Positions 5,621 to 10,641 of a stretch of DNA of 10,641 nt are shown piece after piece. The stretch covers positions 1-10,641 of the forward strand of contig CALVKX010000056.1 of the NCBI GenBank assembly GCA_944333375.1. Direction: 5' to 3'. Under the pieces are notes generated by a model that saw only the letters and a program-made list of their open reading frames with translations, did no database searches and was not told the DNA's origin. Within the stretch, counting starts at the first letter, position 1. Each line of letters opens with the position of its first letter. Position numbers and translations under genes: made by a program. This DNA is from an uncultured Eubacteriales bacterium (GTDB lineage Bacteria; Bacillota_A; Clostridia; Christensenellales; Aristaeellaceae).

Positions 5621-6424
5621 ATGCACGTGTTCCACCCTCCGCAAAGCGTGAACGGCCTGCCGCCAGAGAACACCTTTTATGTGGCCGACAGCGCGAATAT
5701 GACCGTCGCGGACGGGTTTGTGATTCATACCTATCACCCCTACCTGTTTCCCGACCGGCCCATCAACCTCTTCATGAGCATCCGCTCCAAGGGCCCCGGC
5801 CGGGACATGCTCATGGGCGCGCTGCTGGCCCGCGCGCAGCAGCTGCGCGAGCAGACGCCGCAGTGGCCGGCCAGGCTGTTTGCCCAGGTCAGTCCGCAGG
5901 ATACGCCCATGATGGCCTTTTATATGGAAAGCGGCTTTGACGCCAACGACGCGCTGGACGTGGTGGCGCTGGGCGTTCCCAACGCGCGCCCGGCGGCGCC
6001 CATGGGCTATGACATGGGCTATGTGCCCATGAATGACCCGGCGGAGATGCAGGCGTTTCTCATGCGCATGAACACCTACCGCCTGGATGCGTGGTCGCCG
6101 GCCATGCTTAAGCGCTATATGAGCTTCCCGCATTTCATGGCGCTCTATATGAGCCGCGGCCCCGAGGTGGTGGGGGAGATCGCCTTTACCGGGGACGGGC
6201 AGGCCGCCAAGCTGATCGGCCTGTACGTGTCGCCCAGCTACCGCCGGCTGGGGCTGGCCAAGTCGCTCATCGCGGCGGGCATGAAGATCCTGGCGGAAAA
6301 GGGCGTAAATCACGTGGAGGCGGACGTCATCCGCCGCAACGAGCAGCAGCGCCTGCTGGCGGCGAGCTGCGGAGCGACCTTTGTGCGCACGGCCTGCTAC
6401 TATCCCGGCATGAACTATGACTGA
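5621..6424 (+). CDS. GNAT-family N-acetyltransferase, apparently tandem-domain
   Basis: This 267-residue cytoplasmic protein carries a clear GNAT domain in its C-terminal half: VGEIAFTG (184-191), AKLIGLYVSPSYRRLGLAKSL (196-216) with the acetyl-CoA-binding RRLGLA motif (208-213), and a final C-terminal strand region. The N-terminal half (to about 120) ends in MAFYMESGFDANDAL, which resembles the end of another GNAT fold but lacks a visible acetyl-CoA loop, so it is probably a degenerate second copy. GNAT enzymes move an acetyl group from acetyl-CoA to an amine; the acceptor here is unknown. The ATG follows AAAGGA (5603-5608) by 12 bases, rather long but with no better in-frame choice. It is the first gene of a three-gene overlapping operon. 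Confidence 0.82.
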   Translation: MHVFHPPQSVNGLPPENTFYVADSANMTVADGFVIHTYHPYLFPDRPINLFMSIRSKGPGRDMLMGALLARAQQLREQTPQWPARLFAQVSPQDTPMMAFYMESGFDANDALDVVALGVPNARPAAPMGYDMGYVPMNDPAEMQAFLMRMNTYRLDAWSPAMLKRYMSFPHFMALYMSRGPEVVGEIAFTGDGQAAKLIGLYVSPSYRRLGLAKSLIAAGMKILAEKGVNHVEADVIRRNEQQRLLAASCGATFVRTACYYPGMNYD

Positions 6425-7118
6425 TGTTCCCCTGGGGGATCAAAGGATGGAGATACCGTACCGGCTTATCCGTTCCAACAGGCGCACCCTGATGCTGACC
6501 GTGGACAGCGAGGGTGCGCTTGTTGCGCGCGCGCCGTTTTGGATGGCGCACAGCGAGATCGAGGCGTTCATCTTCAAAAAGCGGGAATGGATTTTCAAAA
6601 AACAGGCGGAGCGGACGCCGCGCGCGCCGTTTTCGCCCGTGGAGGGCGCAAGACTTCCCTGGCTGGGCGGGGAGCTGAGGCTGGCGGCATGCGACCTGCC
6701 CTTTTGCGCCGACTTTGACGGCTGGCTTCTGGTGCCGCGCGAGGGCGACCGGCTCAGGCGCCTGCGCGACTGGCGCAGGGGCCGCGCCGGGGAGGTGCTC
6801 ACGCCCCGCGTTCGCCTGTGGGAAAGCCGCATGGGGCTTTCCGTGCGGAGCATAAGCTATACGGCGGCGCGCCGGCGCTGGGGCAGCATGAGCGCCGACG
6901 GACGGCTGCGTCTGAATTCGGCGCTGATGCACTGCCCCATGGAGCTGTGCGATTATGTGATCGTGCACGAGCTGGCCCATATCGTACACCCCGATCATTC
7001 CCCGGCGTTTCATGCGCTGGTGCGGACCACCCTGCCGGATGCCGACGCGCTGCGCGTGCGCATGCGCGCCTTTGGCGGGGTGACGGGGCTGCTCGCCGCG
7101 CCCAAGGAGGCCCCATGA
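6417..7118 (+). CDS. YgjP/DUF45-type M48-like zinc metallopeptidase
   Basis: This protein of up to 233 residues matches the YgjP (DUF45) group: an N-terminal strand-rich part PYRLIRSNRRTLMLTV, then RRWGSMS (153-159), RLRLNSAL, and VIVHELAHIV (181-190) with the zinc motif HELAH (184-188). The probable third ligand is H194 in HPDHS. Most relatives have RRWGSCS; Met replaces the Cys here. These proteins are SprT-like cytoplasmic enzymes whose substrates are largely unknown. The first ATG (6417) overlaps the GNAT stop by eight bases but has no ribosome binding site. The ATG at 6447 (residue 11) has GGGGG about nine bases upstream and starts where family members begin, so it is an equally good start. 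It ends in an ATGA overlap with the hydrolase gene. Confidence 0.85.
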   Translation: MTDVPLGDQRMEIPYRLIRSNRRTLMLTVDSEGALVARAPFWMAHSEIEAFIFKKREWIFKKQAERTPRAPFSPVEGARLPWLGGELRLAACDLPFCADFDGWLLVPREGDRLRRLRDWRRGRAGEVLTPRVRLWESRMGLSVRSISYTAARRRWGSMSADGRLRLNSALMHCPMELCDYVIVHELAHIVHPDHSPAFHALVRTTLPDADALRVRMRAFGGVTGLLAAPKEAP

Positions 7119-8278
7119 GCGAGAAACGGAACCGGCCGCGCGTTCCCAGGCGCTTCTACGTGATGACGCTGATGATCTTCGTGCCCGTTTTCTATTGCCT
7201 TCTGGCCATCCGCGCCCACTGGTACGGCTGGGCGATTGCGGCGGCGGCCTTCGTGGGCCTGACCGCCATCCGCCGAAGCCGCTTCTGGCGCGGATGGCAT
7301 GCGCCCGTGTGCTTCACGCTGGCCTTTTTGTCGGCCTATGCGGGGCTTTCGCTCAGCCGCCCGCGCTGGGACGTGTCCCTTCCCGGGCAGATCGGCGGGG
7401 GCACGGTGTGGCTGTTTACGCACCTGACCGCGGATGAACAGGCCGCGGGCGTTTTGGATATGACGGTGTGGCATGTGCCGGAGGAGTATTCGCTGGAGAC
7501 CATACAGCTCCCCCTGAGCGCCATGGAGGTCCTCTCCCCGCTGGAAGGGCAAAATGACTGGGCTGTTTTGCAGCTCCACGGCGGCGCGTTCGTGGGCGGG
7601 CTCAACGATCTGTACCGCCTGATGGCGGTCAAATACAGCGGCCTGACGGACGGGGGACGGGTCTATACGCTCGACTACCGCCTCTGGCCCGCGTACGCCT
7701 ATCCCTCGCAGCAGAACGACGCCATGGATGCCTGGACGTACCTGACCGGGACGGCGGGCTACGCGGCCGATCACATCTTTGTGGTGGGCGACAGCGCGGG
7801 CGGCAACCTGGCGCTTTCCCTCGTGCTTCGCCTGCGGGACGAGGGAGAGGCGCTGCCCGCCGGCATCGTCGCCATGTCGCCGTGGGCGGACCTGAGCAAC
7901 TCCGGGCCGTCGCACCTGGAAAACGCGACGATCGACCCCAGCTTCGGGCTGGAGAAAGGCCAGTGGGACGGCGTGACGCCCGTGGGGGTGGATACGACCT
8001 ATCCCGACGGGCTCAACGCCCAGACGCCGTATCTCTCGCCCAGCTTCGGCGACTATGCGGGCTTTCCGCCCATGCTGCTGCAGGCGGGCGAGCTGGAGGT
8101 CCTGCTCAGCGACAGCCAGATGGTCTACGACAACGCCGTCTCCCACGGCGTGGACTGCACGTTTACGGTTTATCCGGGAATGTTCCACGTCTTTCAGGGA
8201 TCGCTGGACCTGCTGCCCGAGAGCCGCGAGGCCTGGGAGGAAATCGGAGACTTCATGGCGCGGGTGATGGGGCGGTAG
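7115..8278 (+). CDS. Membrane-anchored alpha/beta hydrolase of the hormone-sensitive-lipase type
   Basis: This 387-residue protein has an N-terminal membrane region with two or three spans (about 14-32, 36-52 and 63-80), then an alpha/beta hydrolase domain. Family features are the oxyanion-hole LHGGAFVGG (154-162), the nucleophile elbow VVGDSAGGN (223-231) with Ser227, and the histidine in YPGMFHVFQG (H358). The usual acid position reads QAGELEVLLSDS (323-334), lacking the Asp seen in many relatives, so Glu326 or Glu328 may be the acid. The family cleaves carboxylic esters or acyl groups, so a membrane-bound esterase or deacetylase is inferred and the substrate is unknown. AAGGAGG (7104-7110) lies four bases before the ATG. 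The start overlaps the upstream stop as ATGA, indicating translational coupling. A longer in-frame open stretch upstream of 7115 is a shadow of the peptidase gene. Confidence 0.87.
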   Translation: MSEKRNRPRVPRRFYVMTLMIFVPVFYCLLAIRAHWYGWAIAAAAFVGLTAIRRSRFWRGWHAPVCFTLAFLSAYAGLSLSRPRWDVSLPGQIGGGTVWLFTHLTADEQAAGVLDMTVWHVPEEYSLETIQLPLSAMEVLSPLEGQNDWAVLQLHGGAFVGGLNDLYRLMAVKYSGLTDGGRVYTLDYRLWPAYAYPSQQNDAMDAWTYLTGTAGYAADHIFVVGDSAGGNLALSLVLRLRDEGEALPAGIVAMSPWADLSNSGPSHLENATIDPSFGLEKGQWDGVTPVGVDTTYPDGLNAQTPYLSPSFGDYAGFPPMLLQAGELEVLLSDSQMVYDNAVSHGVDCTFTVYPGMFHVFQGSLDLLPESREAWEEIGDFMARVMGR

Positions 8279-8358
8279 CGGAGGAAAATCGCGGATTGTT
8301 TAAGACTATGCCGCCTGTTTGCGAGGCCAACGAGGAAAACGCGTGCGCGAAAGCGAGG

Positions 8359-8396
8359 AAAAGCCATGGAAAACGGCGCTGTTTTCCATGGTTTTT
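8359..8396 (+). terminator. Terminator after the hydrolase gene
   Basis: CCATGGAAAAC (8364-8374) pairs perfectly over 11 bases with GTTTTCCATGG (8381-8391) around GGCGCT. Five T follow (8392-8396) and pair in turn with the preceding GGAAAAG region, giving a stem of up to 16 pairs that would work in both directions. It lies about 85 bases beyond the operon stop. Confidence 0.85.
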
Positions 8397-8414
8397 CCAT
8401 AAAGGGTTCACGGG

Positions 8415-8454
8415 CTTTCCACAGCAGGAGGAAAAGCTGTGGGAAAGTTTTTTT
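8415..8454 (+). terminator. Second terminator in tandem
   Basis: CTTTCC (8415-8420) and ACAGC (8421-8425) pair with GCTGT (8436-8440) and GGAAAG (8442-8447), with one bulged G at 8441. Seven T residues follow at 8448-8454. It stands about 20 bases after the first terminator, which gives strong insulation of nrdD from the upstream operon. Confidence 0.85.
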
Positions 8455-8457
8455 GGG

Positions 8458-8530
8458 CATGGAAAACCATGTGGAAAATGTTACAAAACCATGTATTTTC
8501 GCGGAATACCGCGCTTTTCGACAACGAAAA
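8458..8530. other. Cluster of three further small stem-loops upstream of nrdD
   Basis: CATGG/CCATG (8458-8462, 8467-8471) closes an AAAA loop; CGCGG/CCGCG (8500-8504, 8509-8513) closes AATA; TTTTCG/CGAAAA (8515-8520, 8525-8530) closes ACAA. The 10-base word AAAACCATGT appears at 8463-8472 and 8485-8494. No reading frame or RNA gene is recognised here. Their role is unknown; they could be weak terminators or protein-binding dyads. Confidence 0.4.
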
Positions 8531-8563
8531 ACGGCTCAAAATTACCAGATATTACATTCTAAA

Positions 8564-8579
8564 AATCAATATTTAGTGT
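8564..8579 (+). promoter_or_regulatory. NrdR-box-like operator, upstream site
   Basis: AATCAATATTTAGTGT matches 13 of 16 positions of the NrdR box pattern acaCwAtATaTwGtgt, counted by eye. It ends on the first base of the -35 hexamer. NrdR is the ATP/dATP-sensing repressor of ribonucleotide reductase genes; its gene is not in the window. Confidence 0.7.
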
Positions 8580-8607
8580 TGACTTTGTGATTTGAGCACA
8601 ATATAAT
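8579..8607 (+). promoter_or_regulatory. nrdD promoter
   Basis: TTGACT (8579-8584), a 17-base spacer and a perfect TATAAT (8602-8607) form a strong housekeeping promoter. The start is predicted near 8614, with a leader of about 77 bases. The -10 box lies inside the downstream NrdR-like site. Confidence 0.88.
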
Positions 8608-8611
8608 GGTG
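8596..8611 (+). promoter_or_regulatory. NrdR-box-like operator, downstream site
   Basis: GCACAATATAATGGTG matches about 11 of 16 positions of the NrdR box pattern, with the left half well conserved. It covers the -10 hexamer. The two sites start 32 bases apart, three helical turns, which is the arrangement known for paired NrdR boxes, so binding would block RNA polymerase. Confidence 0.65.
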
Positions 8612-8690
8612 GTGCTCGCTCAAAAGATCCCAGTTTCGGGGAGAAAAGCGGCCCCCACATGGTGTAACAATTTATGGAGGCGTCAGGGAT

Positions 8691-10641
8691 ATGATTACAT
8701 CCATTAAAAAGCGCGACGGGCGCATTGTTCCCTTCGATCAGGAAAAAATCGAACAGGCGATCGAAAAGAGCTTTATGGCCAGCGGCAGCCAGAAGTCGCA
8801 GGAAACGGCGCAGGAGCTGGCGCAGGCCGTGGTGCGGGAGATTGAGCGGGACGAGAACCTGCCCGCGGTGCCTTCGGTGGAACAGGTGCAGGACGTGGTG
8901 GAGCGCGTGCTCATCGAGCGCGGCTTCGTGCGCTCGGCCAAGAGCTACATCCTCTACCGCGCGGAGCGCAGCCGCGTGCGCGAGATGAACACCCGACTGA
9001 TGAAGATCTTCGAGGACATCGCCTACAAGGATGCCATCGATTCGGACATCAAGCGCGAGAACGCCAACATCAACGGCGATACCGCCATGGGCAGCATGCT
9101 CAAGTTTGGCTCGGAAGGCTCCAAGCAGTTCTATGAGATGTATGTGCTCAACCCCCGGCATGCGCAGGCGCACCGGGACGGCGACATCCATATCCATGAC
9201 CTGGATTTCTACACCCTGACCACCACCTGCTGTCAGATCGACCTGCTGGAGCTGTTCCACGGCGGCTTCTCCACGGGGCACGGCGTGCTTCGCGAGCCCA
9301 ACGACATCTACAGCTATTCGGCGCTGGCCTGCATCGCCATCCAGGCCAACCAGAACGACCAGCACGGCGGGCAGAGCGTGGTCAACTTCGACTACGGCAT
9401 GGCGCCGGGCGTCAAAAAGACCTATTTCAAGCGCTTCCGTGACAACCTGGCCCGCGCGATGGAGCTGCTGGGGCATGTGGAAAACGCGGCTGACGAGGCG
9501 GCGCGCATGCTGGAGGAGCTGGAGAAGGAGACGGGCAAAAAGCCCGGCCTGGCGGCTGACCCCGAGTATGACAAGGCCCTGGGAGAGAAGCTCGCCGCCG
9601 TGATGCCCGCCTCCGACGAGGAGGAGCGCACCCGGATTCTGGACTTCGTGCGCGAGCATGCCGAGCAGGAGACGGACAAGGCCACCTACCAGGCCATGGA
9701 GGCGCTCATCCACAACCTCAACACCATGAACAGCCGCGCGGGCGCGCAGGTGCCCTTCTCCTCCATCAACTACGGCATGGATACCTCGCCCGAGGGCCGC
9801 ATGGTCATGCGCAACGTCCTTCTGGCCACCGAGGCGGGCCTTGGCAACGGCGAGACGCCCATCTTCCCCATCCAGATCTTCCGCGTCAAGGAAGGCGTGA
9901 GCTTCAACCCCGGCGACCCCAACTACGACCTCTACCGCCTGGCCATCCGCACCAGCGCCAAGCGCCTGTTCCCTAACTTCAGCTTCCTGGACGCGCCCTT
10001 CAACAAGCAGTATTACAAGGAGGGCCACCCCGAGACCGAGATCGCCTACATGGGCTGCCGCACCCGCGTCATCGGCAACGTCTATGACCCCACCCGCCAG
10101 ATTTGCCCCCGCCGCGGCAACCTCTCCTTCACCTCCATCAACCTGCCCCGCATCGCCATCAAGGCCAAGGGTGACATCCAGTGGTTCTTCGAGGAGCTGG
10201 AGCGCACGCTGGACCTGGTGCATGAGCAGCTTCTGGAGCGCTTTGAGATCATCGCCAACAAGAAGGTCTACAACTTCCCCTTCCTCATGGGCGAGGGCGT
10301 GTGGCTGGATTCCGAGAAGCTGGACTGGAACGACAGCGTGCGCGAGGTGCTCAAGCACGGCACCCTCTCCATCGGCTTCATCGGCCTGGCCGAGTGCCTC
10401 AAGGCCCTGCGCGGCACGCACCATGGCGAGGACCCCAACAGCCAGAACCTGGGCCTGGAGATCGTGGGCTTCATCCGCAAGTACTGCGACGACCTCAGCC
10501 AGAAGGAAAAGCTCAACTACACCTGCCTGGCCACGCCCGCCGAGGGCCTCAGCGGCCGCTTCGTGCGCATCGACCGCGAGAAGTTCGGCGTCATCCCCGG
10601 CATCACGGACCGCGAGTATTATACCAACTCCTTCCATGTGC
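8691..10641 (+). CDS. nrdD: Anaerobic (class III) ribonucleoside-triphosphate reductase, 3' end missing
   Basis: The oxygen-sensitive glycyl-radical enzyme reduces ribonucleoside triphosphates to deoxyribonucleotides for DNA synthesis under anaerobiosis. About 650 residues are present and the frame runs open to the window edge. An N-terminal ATP cone (about 1-95, opening MITSIKKRDGRIVPFDQEKI) provides allosteric control. The catalytic core follows: GDIHIHDLDFYTLTTTCCQ (164-182) with the Cys pair 180-181, NQNDQHGGQSVVNFDYG, NLNTMNSRAGAQVPFSSINY (342-361), GNGETPIFPIQIFRVKEG and AYMGCRTRVIGN with Cys456, the probable thiyl-radical Cys. The C-terminal glycyl-radical site and zinc Cys motif lie beyond the window. 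An NrdG activase gene is expected downstream. The ATG follows GGAGG (8676-8680) by ten bases. Two NrdR-like boxes at its promoter indicate repression by NrdR. Confidence 0.97.
   Translation, partial: MITSIKKRDGRIVPFDQEKIEQAIEKSFMASGSQKSQETAQELAQAVVREIERDENLPAVPSVEQVQDVVERVLIERGFVRSAKSYILYRAERSRVREMNTRLMKIFEDIAYKDAIDSDIKRENANINGDTAMGSMLKFGSEGSKQFYEMYVLNPRHAQAHRDGDIHIHDLDFYTLTTTCCQIDLLELFHGGFSTGHGVLREPNDIYSYSALACIAIQANQNDQHGGQSVVNFDYGMAPGVKKTYFKRFRDNLARAMELLGHVENAADEAARMLEELEKETGKKPGLAADPEYDKALGEKLAAVMPASDEEERTRILDFVREHAEQETDKATYQAMEALIHNLNTMNSRAGAQVPFSSINYGMDTSPEGRMVMRNVLLATEAGLGNGETPIFPIQIFRVKEGVSFNPGDPNYDLYRLAIRTSAKRLFPNFSFLDAPFNKQYYKEGHPETEIAYMGCRTRVIGNVYDPTRQICPRRGNLSFTSINLPRIAIKAKGDIQWFFEELERTLDLVHEQLLERFEIIANKKVYNFPFLMGEGVWLDSEKLDWNDSVREVLKHGTLSIGFIGLAECLKALRGTHHGEDPNSQNLGLEIVGFIRKYCDDLSQKEKLNYTCLATPAEGLSGRFVRIDREKFGVIPGITDREYYTNSFHV

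Noticed and set aside
5462..6313. Minus-strand open frame opposite the GNAT gene
   Set aside because: Low-complexity His/Arg/Val-rich composition and no motif, while the plus strand encodes a clear acetyltransferase.
7010..8188. Minus-strand open frame of 392 codons opposite the hydrolase
   Set aside because: Rich in Arg, His and Gly with no recognisable motif, no ribosome binding site, and antisense to a gene with an intact catalytic triad layout.
8614..8690. Riboswitch in the nrdD leader
   Set aside because: The leader is only about 77 bases, with no conserved riboswitch core and only a four-pair stem near 8628-8642.
8559..10637. A very long open frame on the minus strand opposite nrdD
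   Set aside because: It has a biased Val/Leu/Ala/Glu/His-rich composition without domains and lies fully antisense to a clearly conserved enzyme. It is a by-product of GC-rich codon use.

Overview
The window reads as chromosomal DNA from a GC-rich, anaerobic, Gram-positive-type bacterium, most likely a Clostridia-class Bacillota from a gut-like habitat. This is inferred from strong AGGAGG-type ribosome binding sites, a sortase-type wall-anchor tail, an oxygen-sensitive class III ribonucleotide reductase, and clean TTGACA/TATAAT promoters in otherwise GC-rich DNA. No rRNA, tRNA, CRISPR array or insertion sequence is visible.

Layout. Positions 1-168 hold the end of an upstream transcription unit (a rho-independent terminator plus several GC-rich hairpins). 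A GTG-started, multi-membrane-span GT-C-type glycosyltransferase follows (169-1665). Next, with its own near-consensus promoter and a dyad just downstream of it, is a Tat-exported redox protein (1765-2709). It joins a cysteine-rich C_GCAxxG_C_C (split-Soret-like) domain to a C-terminal FMN-binding domain carrying a covalent-flavinylation motif. It ends at a hairpin shared with a convergent minus-strand operon, tatB-like/tatA/tatC (4020 down to 2767), which encodes a complete twin-arginine translocon with its own promoter. A Tat substrate sits tail to tail with a Tat machine, and together they look like an export-and-redox module.

From 5405 down to 4163 on the minus strand lies an AT-richer gene for a secreted, repeat-containing surface protein with a PPSTG-type sortase tail. 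Its reading frame is broken at a run of seven G, so it is either a pseudogene, a phase-variable gene or a sequencing error.

From 5621 to 8278 three plus-strand genes overlap end to start behind one promoter: a tandem-GNAT acetyltransferase, a YgjP/DUF45 zinc metallopeptidase and a membrane-anchored hormone-sensitive-lipase-type alpha/beta hydrolase. The 412-base gap after them holds two strong terminators, further small stem-loops, and a promoter flanked and overlapped by two NrdR-box-like sites 32 bp apart. These control nrdD, the anaerobic ribonucleoside-triphosphate reductase (from 8691), which runs off the end of the window with its N-terminal ATP cone and catalytic core present and the C-terminal glycyl-radical region missing.

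The most interesting points are the Tat translocon paired with a fused Cys-rich/flavin substrate, the G7 frameshift in the surface protein, and the NrdR operator pair.
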